From: Alentia gelatinosa
Lineage: Eukaryota; Annelida; Polychaeta; Phyllodocida; Polynoidae
Direction: 5' to 3'
Length of the DNA: 64,000 nt
NCBI GenBank assembly: GCA_950022655.1
Contig: OX465584.1
Span: 50,264,723 to 50,328,722 of the forward strand
In this document: positions 1 to 10,615 of the stretch, piece after piece
Layout: every line of letters starts with the position of its first letter
Numbering within the stretch: the first letter of the stretch is position 1
The notes under the pieces: model-generated
Database searches by the model: none
What the model was told of the DNA's origin: nothing
The model's input: only the letters and a program-made list of their open reading frames with translations
Position numbers and translations under genes: made by a program

Positions 1-300
1 AATCTGCCAAAGAAGAAATCATATTTAGCATCAGTCCTGTTTTTTTAGAAGGACATTGCCTATCCTATAATGTGTGAGTAAGTATACATGTATTATTGTC
101 CCTGTATTTGTATTTTTTGTAGGTTTATTTAGTTTTGTTTCCTATTCTTGACTGTTGACAGTTTTATTTAGGTTGTATGTATTTCTGTGCTTGTTTTCTT
201 TGCTCTAAACAATGTCAGTTATAATGTAATCTCTATATAGTATGAAAGAATCTGACTTAATAAAGAAAGATATAAGGCAATTAAACTTCAATTTAATTTA
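1..300 (+). other. AT-rich flank with an AATAAA hexamer
   Basis: No coding frame is visible. The stretch is T-rich and contains AATAAA at 259-264, so it could be the 3' UTR of a gene lying upstream of the window. No cleavage-site context or upstream exon is visible to support that. Confidence 0.2.
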
Positions 301-549
301 AACCATTTCGATGCACCAGTCAGAATTATTTGCCGACGTCCGTTAAAATAGACGGGGGAAGACAACTGTGTTGTCAAACTATAATATCAACATGGTGCCG
401 TGGTATACCGGCAGAGACTTTGATGATCGATCTTTAGTAGCGTCCAGATTGACTTCGATTCTTTTCAACCTGGTGGCATAGCGTAGGCAAAATATTCACC
501 CCTCACCTCTCGTTGAGGCCTGTTGGGACAGGGCTGGTTAAACTGGATA

Positions 550-735
550 GGTATAACGGCAATAGCTATTCTGTTTTATGGCCGCCATTTTTCTCCAACG
601 CCAAACAAAACGCCAGGTGGCGTGTGCTGTTATCAGTGCATTATGATAACGCTTGACCGCCGACTAAAGGGCGCCAAAGTGGCCCCGCTGAAACAACGGA
701 TATCTATGCTCAAAACACAGTTTCCGGAGATAGAC
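550..735 (+). repeat. Dispersed repeat family K, forward copy
   Basis: A block containing GCAATAGCTATTCTGTTTTA, then a G/C-rich gene-like stretch and CGCTGAAACAACGGATA, recurs elsewhere. Reverse-strand relatives lie near 12,440-12,505, 28,385-28,470 and 29,575-29,735. The last part also resembles 47,929-47,982. Copies are diverged, which suggests an old interspersed repeat. Open frames across it are not convincing as protein. Confidence 0.45.
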
Positions 736-799
736 CAGGGGCGTATAGGATTCTGATTTTATGGATTATATAAGCTGTATCCAGAATTCTGTTTCAGGG

Positions 800-1400
800 G
801 TAATATGGCCAGGGATCCAGCTCCTCCTTGGGGGTCCAGGGGGCAAAACCCCCAGAAGAACTTGAATTTTATGGATTATACAATTTGTACCCAGGATTTC
901 TTCTATGGATGGGGATTACACATCTTAGGCTATCTGGGATTCTTACCAGGGGTCTAGCTGCAAAGCCCCCTCTGGGTGTCCACCAGGCAAATCCCCTAGA
1001 AATATTTGATCTAATAGATTATAAAAGCTGTCCCCAGGATTTTTTTTGAAGGGGGGGGGGGGGGGTTACACATCCTAGGTTATCTATGAATATTGGCAGG
1101 ACTCTAGCAGCAAAGCCCCTTCTTGGGGTCGAGGGGGCAAAGCCCTGGGAAGAACTTGAATTATATAGATTATATGGTCTGTATCCAGGGGTTACACATC
1201 TTAGGCTTCCTGGGTGTAATAGGGAGGTGTCTAGCAGCAAATCCCCTCCTTGTGGTCCAGGGGGTGAATCACCGTGAAACATTTGGACTTTATAGATTCA
1301 CACTTACACAGCTTATGTGGATATTGTCATGGTTCTAGCAGGAAAGCCCCTTCTGGGAGTCCAGGGGGCAAATACCTTGTAAGAACTTGGATTATATGCA
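800..1400 (+). repeat. Degenerate tandem repeat, ~100-150 bp units
   Basis: The motif CTAGCAGCAAAGCCCC (with variants) recurs at about 954, 1104, 1231 and 1335. Between copies are a gene-like GGGGTCCAGGGGGCAAA block and a GTTACACATCTTAGG block. Unit length varies by indels, including a G-run at about 1051-1063. The short open frames on both strands are repeats of one another and are not treated as genes. Confidence 0.6.
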
Positions 1401-1740
1401 ATCTGTATCCGTAACTCGGGGCACTTTGGCCGGAATGGAGCTGTATAACAAAAAAGTGCAGCGACCTATACTTCCAATAGTTAATTATTTGGTACTAAAC
1501 ATTTACTCTACTCTGTGTAAGTTTGGGGTAATGGTTTTCAGTATGTGTTTTCAGATAATTCTTATATGTTCTGTTGAACGTTAGTTTAATCGGGAAGTTA
1601 TAGTAATAACATGCGAGGACCTTTTTTCTTTAAAAAAAAATCACTGAATAATTATAAGACATTATGGCGCGAGGCAGGTTTTGTGTGTCTCGTACCTTTT
1701 ACAGTAATGCGTTCACTTAAACCAATAAGGTTTATAAGAT
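1401..1740. other. No feature seen
   Basis: AT-rich sequence with a short poly-A run near 1632. I see no exon-like frame, inverted repeat or array here. Confidence 0.4.
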
Positions 1741-1913
1741 CAGGGATGAAAGTTTTCCGACAAATGACGGAATTCCGACATTACATATAAATTGGCAACA
1801 CAAGAGAATATATCAATCCATAGCCATTCTCTTCCAAAATAATGTTACGAATGAAAAAAAATTTAAGTGTTTTGTAATTCCGATTTTTTCCTCAGTGCCG
1901 ACTTTCATCCCTG
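1741..1913. mobile_element. 173-bp MITE with perfect 13-bp TIRs
   Basis: The sequence begins CAGGGATGAAAGT and ends with its exact reverse complement. It is flanked on both sides by TAAGAT (1735-1740 and 1914-1919), a 6-bp target-site duplication. It has no coding capacity, so it is a non-autonomous DNA transposon copy. CAGGG termini are common in hAT-type elements, but hAT usually duplicates 8 bp, so the superfamily is uncertain. Decayed relatives lie at 44,690-44,935. Confidence 0.85.
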
Positions 1914-2640
1914 TAAGATGAATATACACTACGATGAGGTTAGGCTGGGATGGGATATGCAATCAAGGGCGTCATCACATGACACCAGGCTCAGGGAGGG
2001 GGGGGGGAGTATGTTCTTTAATTAATTTAAAATGTTTGAGCTGCAACCACTCAGCATGCGGACTCCCCCTCCCGCCCGGTCGTAGACCAGGGGGAACGTT
2101 CCTCAATGGCGGGAGTGTGTCTACCGGAGTAGACTCCTCCCGCCCGCTTCACGCTCAAGGGAGACCGCTGTAACTCGTCATCGCGGTTTGCAGTCCGGAG
2201 TCAGTTTTACCTGACGTCCTGGCGATACATACTATAGAAGTGATCCCTAAAAGTATGATCTTAGCAGGTATGTCCCAGGCTATGGTATGTAATATAAATA
2301 GTTACAGCACAAATCTGGTGTTCTCATGTTCATCACCAACTTTTGTTTTCAATACCATAAAACTATGTGTTTTACCATTTTCATCCTAGATACAGATATA
2401 TGGTTTTCTAGCAGAACTCCAAACATTGACTTACGTATTTTTGTTCTTACATCTAGAAATAAGGGAGCTTTACTCTGTGGTGTTGTATAATTCATGACTC
2501 TTGATAGTGGCGGCACCTGGTGTCGGAACTTTGAGTTATCTGTTCGTGTGTGTAGAGTCAAGTCTCTGCTATCCAAGCCTCCCAACGGTGGAGTCTTTTA
2601 TATATACATGTAAAACAGGTCACACATAGCACTATTCAGA
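1914..2640. other. Mostly featureless; G-run and GC patch
   Basis: There is a G-run at about 1997-2007 and a GC-richer patch to about 2190. No coding frame or repeat relationship is convincing. Confidence 0.35.
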
Positions 2641-3076
2641 GGGGGAAATTACTGAAGCTCGACTACTAAAAACTCGACACACCAGGCAAGCTGATAAAAT
2701 AAATTTTAAGACCCCTCAAACGAAAAGTAATCGCATACTGAGGAGCCCCTATATAAGAGGTGCTAACCTATGGAATTCTTTAACAATCAGTAGTCAGGAA
2801 AGTACAAACCTAGAAGAGTTTAAAAAGGGGTTTGAGAAGAACTTCGCCCAGCCGGGTGTATAAATGTGTGCAGTGGAGCTATCCTATCATCTCATTATCA
2901 TTACTCAGCAATAAGTATCGTTGCTACCTTGATGTCATATAATAACCAACTACTATCCTACTACTGCCTGTAATATGTGGATACCACCGTTTATATGTAT
3001 GTATACCTCGATTGTATCAGAATAACTCGTCTCAACGAGAGATGCAATAAAGTGATTAAAAAAAAAGGAAAAAAAG
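2640..3076 (+). mobile_element. 5'-truncated LINE insertion, 3' end with poly-A
   Basis: The ORF2 tail is followed by ~190 bp of 3' UTR, an AATAAA signal at 3046-3051 and an A-rich tail at about 3058-3075. This order is what a processed LINE transcript leaves after target-primed reverse transcription. The 5' boundary is where similarity to a LINE frame is lost and is not sharply defined. A flanking duplication was not found. Confidence 0.7.
2651..2863 (+). pseudogene. LINE ORF2 C-terminal fragment
   Basis: A 70-codon frame ending in TAA reads as the extreme C-terminus of a non-LTR retrotransposon polyprotein. It contains the pattern SPYIRGANLWNSL, then a Leu/Glu/Phe-rich stretch ending in FKKGFEKN. 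A 'Y.RG..LWN.L ... F K..' tail is characteristic of LINE ORF2 proteins of the CR1/RTE/jockey-like group in invertebrates. Endonuclease and RT domains are absent, as in a normal 5' truncation. The clade cannot be assigned from this fragment. Confidence 0.75.
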
Positions 3077-3551
3077 CTGCCAGTTTCAAGTTTGGGGAAT
3101 CAACTTTAGTGAGATGTTCCCCCCACCCCCACCCCCCACCCAAAAGTAATCAACCACCACCCCCCCCCCAGGAATATTGAGCCTCAGTCAGGGCAATATA
3201 ACAATATGTAAAGCCTAGATGTCTAGACTAGCTCGGTGTAGAATAAGGAAGACAGAACACAGATGTGCCCTGTAGTTGTGAATCACATTTGAAGGCCGAT
3301 CAATAGCAATGTTTTGCAGGGGTCGTTTTTATAAACTATTGATCTGCGAGTATCACCCTACCTCATATTGCTAGCATAATTATCGAGTTTTTATGCAATT
3401 GTTCCAGCAGCTTTCGTTGTTGCATAATGGATAATCTGCGACAATGCTCTCTGGGTGTGAATGCGGAAACTGTTCTCTCAGGTTCTGATTAGATCAGCAG
3501 ATATTTCATCTCGCATTTTCTGTTCATGCAGCAGAGGCAACGAAGTTAGTC
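3077..3551. other. No gene seen; C-rich patch
   Basis: A C-rich low-complexity patch lies at about 3120-3172. The rest is unremarkable AT-rich DNA. Confidence 0.35.
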
Positions 3552-3555
3552 CTGG

Positions 3556-3773
3556 GGCCTGTTGAATAATATAAGATCGTACATTGAAACCCATTTCTCT
3601 ACCTCGTACAAGGGATATCGTGTAAAGAATTTAAAGTTCTTTCGCTAAGACAGTCCTAGCCGTAAATAAGATTGCCCAAAATTGTTGAATAAAGTTGACA
3701 TACATCATCCCTGGGTGTCCTGATCGTACAGAACAGGATATTCCTGTACGATCCTAGATTAGTAAACAGGTCC
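3556..3773 (+). mobile_element. MITE family F, copy 1
   Basis: The ends are inverted repeats of about 25 bp with mismatches: the left end starts GGCCTGTTGAATAAT and the right end, reverse-complemented, starts GGACCTGTTTACTAAT. Both continue into a shared GATCGTACA. CTGG flanks both ends (3552-3555, 3774-3777) as a likely 4-bp TSD. The interior has the conserved stretch TTCGCTAAGACAGTCCTA. Related copies lie at 6183-6397, 47,009-47,214 and 49,530-49,713. No coding capacity. Confidence 0.75.
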
Positions 3774-3777
3774 CTGG

Positions 3778-4492
3778 TCTCCTGAAGCAAGCGACATCTA
3801 GAGACGCCTGGTGAAAATCGAGGAACTAGCTTCTGGCAACATATATTCTCGCGAGATGAGACATTTTCTGTTTTATTTGCAGGGTGAAGCAGTTGTCCAT
3901 CGGCCACCTGACGGGAAACTAGTCAATCACGGCAGGTATGTTTACCTTGAATATTAGTATAAGAAAAAAACAACAAAAAGTGATTTGATATTTATAGTCA
4001 TGGGGTTAATCGGTTTTACACCCAGGCCTCTTTCAACCTTTCCCTTTTATTTGTTTAAGTTTTTGAGGATGTGTATTTAATTAGATCGGGGGTCATGTCT
4101 GCCATGCCCCGATTACCCATAAAAACCGCCATGTTATACTATAAATAGAACTAAAACCTCGCTTGCGGTTGTCCCACAACCAATGGAGTTCCCCCAAGTC
4201 ACGTGCAGCGCCGATAATTACAAAGATTACAGGGATCTTTCTTACAACTCACCCCCACAGAAACAGCAGGGAGGGCGACCGTTCATTTGTCAATGTCGAC
4301 CTTTTAGGTCAAAGTTCACGTTTGACCATTTTACCTCACACCCTCTCCCTGATGTTTTTGAGTCTAATCTGGATCATTTCATAATTTGTTATTGAGTTAA
4401 TTAAATAATGTATTTACGAACTTCAATTGTGATTAGTCAGGGATTTGGTGGAGATGTCTCCTGTGTGCTGTGAGGGTGTTTAGAGACTCTTA
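3778..4492. other. No feature seen
   Basis: AT-rich DNA. Short open frames near 4163-4395 have no recognisable domain and overlap each other in different frames. Confidence 0.35.
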
Positions 4493-4983
4493 TATTGCTA
4501 ATGCTGGTTTACACTGAGCCCTGGGAGCCGCACTATGTCGAAACGTGAGGCCGATGTTTATGGAGCCATACATTTGCATTTAAACTGAGCCCCCGGCGGC
4601 TTTAGTGTAGGGACGTTAAAGAGGTCCACAATTCCTTATACAGCCACCTACAGTCAGTCACGTCCCTCATGTTTGGCCACTCTTCCCCTACAGCCGCCTG
4701 CGCACCCAACTGTTCAGTCATGTTGTGTGGCGGTTGCCACATCTCAATACGACTGTCATTAAGTATGTGGCCAACCCGTGGCCGGAGTGGCAAATCTTTT
4801 GCTGATTCTAAATTCTTCCCTGGCGGCCACGGTGACCAGGGTTTGTCACAATCTGTCATGTTTGTCCATCAGGCCCCCCTGAATTGTCTCATGTCCCTCA
4901 CATTTCCATCCACTGTACTCCAGGGTGTTCCATGGAGCACCGAAAAGTGGCCGCCATGGCCCAGTGTAAACCTAGCATAAGGC
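4493..4983. mobile_element. ~490-bp TIR element
   Basis: The left end contains ATGCTGGTTTACACTGAGCC (4501-4520). The right end, reverse-complemented, contains ATGCTAGGTTTACACTGGGCC in two parts, giving imperfect inverted termini of about 25 bp. The interior is GC-richer than its flanks and encodes no transposase. It is probably a non-autonomous DNA transposon. A clean TSD could not be fixed. Confidence 0.6.
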
Positions 4984-6178
4984 TAAAACGGAGGTTCCCT
5001 TAACGGCCGTAAATCAAAATATGAAGTACGTCAAAACGTCGGGTCTCAACTTTTATTAGATGAATGATGATCATATATAATCTTTTAAAACATTTATATA
5101 TATGAAAAACAAACGAGATCTATTTTCAGTGCAAGGATTAACTCAAAATGGCAGAGAACAATACAAAATGACCGCCAATCTTCCCACTGTTCTGCATACA
5201 TGGGACGTATTCTCCGCTCCGTGTAGTGCGGAGATTACCACTCGGTGAATTACATGCTCCTGTATTAGGTGGATAATAAAAGCGCATACCACATCAAGCC
5301 ATATTCGTAATCACATCGACCTCATAAAGAAGCTGTCACGAGGGATTGGAAGCTGGTGACCTTTAATGCACGGAGGGGTCACAGAGCTGCACAGGCTACC
5401 TGTTAGTGTTACCATGGAAACAGTGTGTACTCACGCGGACAAACACACGCACGTGTCCCGCGTGAACATGCGCACGCACCATCACGCATGCGCTGTAAGC
5501 ATGCCCCTTACACGCCCGCAGAACACGGGGTGACTAATAGATGGTAAACAGTGCGTGCATCCAGCAGATGGCGCCACTATCTATGACATAACACCGGGGT
5601 GAGATATGGATTACAGACCCAACCCGTACATAGACAATAGTCCATTCTTTTCTGGACAGACGGTCCTAAGTCACGAGTCTTTCACGTGTAGTAATACACG
5701 AGCACATTGAGTGGTTAACAGAACCGCTGTGGCTCTATTTTAGGGATTTACTATTTTTTAATGCGTGCTTAGTCTGTGTAGATTTAATGACGATAATGAG
5801 TGATTTTGTACCTTTATCAGGAGGATGTTTCATGACACAAAAGATATAGGAATCCAGTGCGACAAGAGCAGAAATATCATGCATTACAAAGAAGACAAGG
5901 GGAAATTCTCACTTTTCCGTGAGTTTCAGGAGCATGTCCTTCCATGCGACTAAATCGTCACGATCATGCATGGGGTGTGTTGTATAAACACCAGTCGCGG
6001 CCCCGGACACTTATAAGGTTACTGCAGGGTCGTAAGTCTTGAGATGATGACACACTGACACCGCCCCGGACGACCCTGGTGGAGTGGAGCGATATCCTCA
6101 ATAATAATACATACTGTATTGCCGAACGATCAACAAAACCATACACAATGCTTTGTGATGCTCTCTTCTTACAGGATG
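4984..6178. other. Intergenic DNA with a purine/pyrimidine-alternating patch
   Basis: No exon is evident. About 5430-5520 is rich in ACACG/CGCAC alternation. The only motif of note is the CCATGG-centred site listed separately. Confidence 0.35.
5408..5421. promoter_or_regulatory. RFX X-box-like site
   Basis: GTTACCATGGAAAC matches the RFX X-box consensus GTTNCCATGGNAAC. X-boxes often lie near promoters of cilium genes in animals, but no exon is visible nearby, so function is only a possibility. A single site can occur by chance. Confidence 0.25.
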
Positions 6179-6182
6179 CTGA

Positions 6183-6397
6183 GGTCTGTTGAATAACTTA
6201 TGAAAAGTACAGGCTACAAGGAGATCTTTTATGAGGGTTATCGTTTAAAGATATTCAAGCTTGTTCGCTAAGACAGTCCTATAGCCGAAGGAAGATCGTC
6301 CATAAGTATTCAATAAGATTGACCAACATCATCCCTAGGTCTCGATGACGTACAGAAAAGAGTATTCATGTATAATTCTAAATCATCCAAGAGGCCC
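6183..6397 (+). mobile_element. MITE family F, copy 2
   Basis: It begins GGTCTGTTGAATAACTTATG, carries the family core TTCGCTAAGACAGTCCTATA, and ends GAGGCCC. Flanks are CTGA (6179-6182) and CTGG (6398-6401), a diverged form of the CTGG duplication seen at other copies. The right TIR is degenerate. Non-coding. Confidence 0.7.
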
Positions 6398-7125
6398 CTG
6401 GTTGTAGAGTATAGCCAATGTGAATTTGTAATTCTGGTCAATTACTACAGCTGGTATGGATAGAAAACAGGTAATTGTGTCTAATACATTATAGGATAAG
6501 TACAGTGATTTAGGAAGGCCCAAAGTTGTGTTGTGGGACAGTAACATCTCCGATCAACATCGAACGGATTGTGTCTGAACTTTTTGTCGGACATGCCTCA
6601 TTTCTGTCGCTGGATGTACTCTACCGACCCGATTTGGTTGATCGCTGACAGCGATTTTTCTTTACTGTATGTCAGATATGACCACATCAATCCTGTCGCA
6701 ACATGATAGCTGATTAAATTTACCTCATCTTAGCCATAATTGTTTACATTTTTGGCAATATGATCAAATGTTAAGGTGAACGTGAAACTCACTCATGTGA
6801 GTGTCCCACCTCCTCCCACTTTCCTCAAAACAAAATCCTGGATAAAGCTTGTATAGCATATATTAATTCCCCCTGCCAATCGTCCTGGGTATTCCAAGGT
6901 ACCCCCCACCCCGCACCGAAACAATATATCCTGTGCATGCCCTTGGTGTTGTGGGCGACTGAGAGTAGGTGAGGAGGAGTTGGGAGGGGCATGAGGTGTG
7001 TTGTAGACAGGGGTCGAGTGAAAGATGGTGAGCTGGGAGGGGAAGACTGTGTCTGGATCCTGCACTCCAGTTTATAACACACACATCCTGTGATGTGTCC
7101 TGTGTGTTTCCACTTAACGCTACCG
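6398..7125. other. No gene supported
   Basis: Three overlapping minus-strand open frames at about 6793-7084 sit in a C/T-biased patch. None has a domain or convincing codon pattern, so no gene is called. Confidence 0.35.
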
Positions 7126-7330
7126 TCTCAGCGTTAGACCTGCTCGAGTCTTTGATTATGAATGTTCATTGAATGATTAAGATAAATCAGGATGAAACGC
7201 ATTCCCCTAGCGGGCTCAGGTGTCTACCAGGCAGAGGGGAGTGTAAGGGAGGGCTAAGTATGGCGCCTGGTGGTGGTAGGCAGGCAGGGAGAGGTGGGTA
7301 GGTCACAGAGACAGAGGCCAGTCTATCTCA
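7126..7330 (+). repeat. SINE-like dispersed repeat family G
   Basis: The core GAGTCTTTGATTATGAATGT, followed by an ATTGAATGATTAAGATAAATCAG-like stretch and a purine-rich gagGGGAGgg tail, recurs many times. Other copies are at 19,293-19,460, 25,755-25,912 (reverse), 31,130-31,165, 46,563-46,703 and 57,612-57,870. The repeated order (core, A-rich link, GGGAGG-rich tail) suggests a SINE or its fragments. No Pol III boxes were recognised. Confidence 0.55.
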
Positions 7331-8779
7331 GCGTAGCATTAAGGAGGAGACTCTGAATGAGGGCTGCATGTTTGTTTTTTAAGTGGAGCAGACATAAGTC
7401 TACACTATAGGAATCTCCGATCCGGTGAATTTGTCAGATCAGTATCAATGCATACACTTCACAAAACTGGTTTTATTATCCCACTGTCGGTCATTACTGA
7501 CCTGTGTGATATGACCGAGTCTGCCTGTGGCAGCACCCTTTAATCTCAGCCGAGTTACTGTTTAGGAGCCATCAATAAAGGGCGTATGCAAAATTTCTGA
7601 AAAATTTGACCCGAACCTTATTCTCCACCTTGTACCCAATAGAATAAAGAACGGACCCCCCCCCCCTCAGCTTTATTATCTATTCCCTAGTAATCTCCTT
7701 TTATATAATTCTTTTTTGTTTTCATTTGAATTTCAGATCCACTTCCTGATCCCGATTTACACTGCGTCAGTGTTTCTTTAATGAGCATCAATTTATCACT
7801 TAAACAAAACCGAGAGGCGGGTAATAACACTGACCTGTCACTCTGAGTCATTGGGGGCGTGGCCTAATATGTAAATAAGCTCCCAAGGCCCCAGGCCACC
7901 TGCTCGACACAAAGGTTCCCAGGGCGAATTTTGTGCTCGCAAATACTGAGTAAATCACCCTTGAGAGGGCAACAACGAAGCAGTGTTTGACTATGATTCA
8001 TCTTCGCCTTCAGAGTATTGCAGAGCTCAGGGCAGGGGGCTTATTGCACTCGAGCAATAAAATGTCATAATTTTAAGTGCGTCCTGCACTTGATATCGTT
8101 ATACCATATCGTGGACAGGTGTTTTTTTATAATCTAGGTCAGGCAGGTGTGGAGTATCACACATTTCACGGTTGATTGATTTTGGTTTGTTTGCTTGGTC
8201 TCGCACCACTCACACATGTGTTAGCATCTTTTTTCTTGCTCAAGGGCATAACACCAATAATTCATCTCGCATACACGTAATTATATATTTGTGCTCAACG
8301 GCGTAACACTATTAATTGATCTCCTAGATCACAGACCTATAGTTCGTGCCTAGATACATTTATAATTGAATTTTTTCAGGTTTCTTTGGTTGTTTGAAAT
8401 ACGTTTATTCAATCTCTCTAGTGACAGGTCTTCAATGAATACGTACATTGAGCTTGTCTGTTACAACATAGGTTGTAAATTCCCGAAGGTGCGATGGGTA
8501 GAAAATACCAACACCAACCCTGGCTATCAACCTCAAGCCACGGTTCTGAAGTCGGTTCTATGACTTTACACCATGAATTCATTGAATATACACATAATTA
8601 TCTTTAGCACCATTAATTAGACACACCCTTTTTTTCAGCTGAGGTGAATAGGGCCATTAGTTATTGTCCAACACAGGCTAGTTCCATATTGAAGCATCGA
8701 CCCATGCAATATCAGAAATTAGTCAAAACAATCCCATGATTTCCCTCGAGTGTAGATTTAATACCTTCATAGCACATAC
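7331..8779. other. Long intergenic stretch, nothing distinctive
   Basis: AT-rich DNA with a C-run at about 7658-7667. No coding exon, array or inverted repeat was recognised. Confidence 0.35.
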
Positions 8780-9440
8780 CCTACGCTGGTTCCCCCGGCC
8801 GGTCCCACATATACTATGCACGCATTACTGGGACCCATCGTCTCGGCGGCGTCTAGACGTAGCAGCAGCGTCTGTCACCGATGACGTAGCGCGGCGATAA
8901 TGAGATGCACGGGGCCCCGGAACGAGCATTCGCAAGAGGCCGTGATCACCACGCGGAGCCTGCTGCAGCACCGCCCCGCCCCTCTCCATCCTCGTCCGCC
9001 GTCGTCCTGTCGCCCACGGGCCGGTGAGTTTTCAGCGACGTTCGCCCGGCACTGAGTGGCCCGTCCAGCTCTCCTCAACCCCCGCCCGTGATATCCGTCA
9101 CCCGCCCGCCTGCCAGGCCACACCTGCCTCCTGGGCTTCCACTGGAGACCTGCCAGAGTTCCCACTACATGTGCTAGGACTAGGAGAGGAGCGGGAGTTG
9201 TACATAGAGTAGAGTAGTGTCCGAGAGGGAGGAGAGAAGAGAGAGCCGGGGTTTGTCTGCCTGGACTGCCGTCAACAACGCACGTGCGACCGGTGCTGAT
9301 ACCGGCTCCAGCCGCGACCACCTCACACCACACCTCATCCCTGACAGACCGGCTTTACCTGGGATTCCCAGCTCCCAGCAGCGCCTCTACACCGTCACCC
9401 GGTACCAGAACACAGGAGGAGGACCCAGGAGGTGACCCGG
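8780..9440 (+). promoter_or_regulatory. GC/CpG-rich block, candidate promoter or 5' UTR exon
   Basis: GC and CpG density rise sharply here compared with the AT-rich flanks. The block precedes the coding exon at 10,616 by ~1.2 kb. A donor-like GAG/GTGACC near 9431 could end a non-coding first exon that splices to the acceptor at 10,607. Open frames on both strands (for example 8875-9333 minus) are best explained by the low stop frequency of GC-rich DNA. The promoter role is inferred from position. Confidence 0.35.
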
Positions 9441-10607
9441 GACCTTCAGGGGGATCCACACACACAACCACAGTGTTAAAATATCACTGAGAGTCCCACT
9501 GCTTGTATTAAACCAGCCACACAAGGTCTACAGTGTGAGGATCTCAGTCACTGCTTACATTAACATCACACGGGTGTGTGGCATTATCACCAGTCCACGG
9601 CTCCTGGTAGAGGAAGGTCTTTGTTTGTGTGTGGATCAGTGGAAGGGCTCCATGTGGTATTGAGCGTAGATCTCTCAGATAAACCAGGACCGACCAGACA
9701 CCAACCCGATATCTGCCGAGTTACTCAGAGTAGCTCCGGAGTTACACTTTAATTTGTGATTCATCTTTATATGATCCGCTCATTGTGATCCAGCACAAGC
9801 TCTTTGATATATCTACACGGAACTCTATTCTTTCCTCTTATTGTATATATTATACACATTCACACCGGTGTCTGCGATAATTACGCTTCTCATTACCTTC
9901 ACTTGAATCATCGCTTCTACTTTGCCTTGCATTTTTGTGTTCGGAAGAAACACGATTTCTTCATTGTGATATCTATACGGCTACGTCTGTGTTCTTTTCC
10001 CTGAATTTTGACTATTTTTGAGATATTTACGCAAGGACTTGTATTCGGGTCACGTTACTGTAAGAATTAGGTCACATCGGGTCACGTGACGGCCCATGAC
10101 ATAATCTGCCGGATCTCCGTGAGCCTGCCACAAACCGGTTTGTTCGTCGTCTGGTCATTTCAGCAAGTGTAGGTTTAACAAACACTCAGTAAATACACCA
10201 TTTAAAAGCAATTACTAAAAACTTCACAGAATCTCAACTGTTGTGAATCCTTCTGCGTCCGCCACTGGCAACAAACGAGGGTTCCTCTCACCTTGACTGA
10301 GGGACCGGCAGGCGTCTCACTCTCCTAGCACAGATTCCGTCAGCAGAGTCACTCACGGCTGGCGTTTATCCAAGCGGGAGAACTGAAAGAGTGTTAAAAG
10401 CAGACGACTTTTGGAAACCAAACAAATTCAGGCAACACTACCCAGTCTACTAACAACACGAGGCCAATTAGATCAAACCCATGATTGCTGTTTTACTGGT
10501 CATTTTGCCACAGTTTTGATTCACTGATAAAAAATTGACTTCGAGGTCTTTCTGTTAAGAAAGAAAAGCACATATAGAAATCGTAAATTGGTAACTTATC
10601 CTCTTAG
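9441..10607 (+). other. Probable first intron or upstream region
   Basis: No exon is evident. There is a patch of repeated TCACGT motifs at about 10,048-10,095, including the perfect palindrome GTCACGTGAC. A pyrimidine-rich acceptor, CTTATCCTCTTAG, ends at 10,607. Confidence 0.3.
10081..10090. promoter_or_regulatory. GTCACGTGAC palindromic E-box
   Basis: A perfect 10-bp palindrome around CACGTG, the type of site bound by bHLH-zip factors such as USF, MITF/TFE and Myc/Max. It lies ~530 bp upstream of the best coding exon. The same decamer recurs at 22,641, 46,713 and 55,129. Confidence 0.3.
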
Positions 10608-10615
10608 AAGTCAGC

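Noticed and set aside
8875..9333. 152-residue minus-strand frame in the GC-rich block
   Set aside because: Arg/Gly/Ala-rich with no domain; overlaps other frames on both strands and fits a CpG-rich non-coding block.
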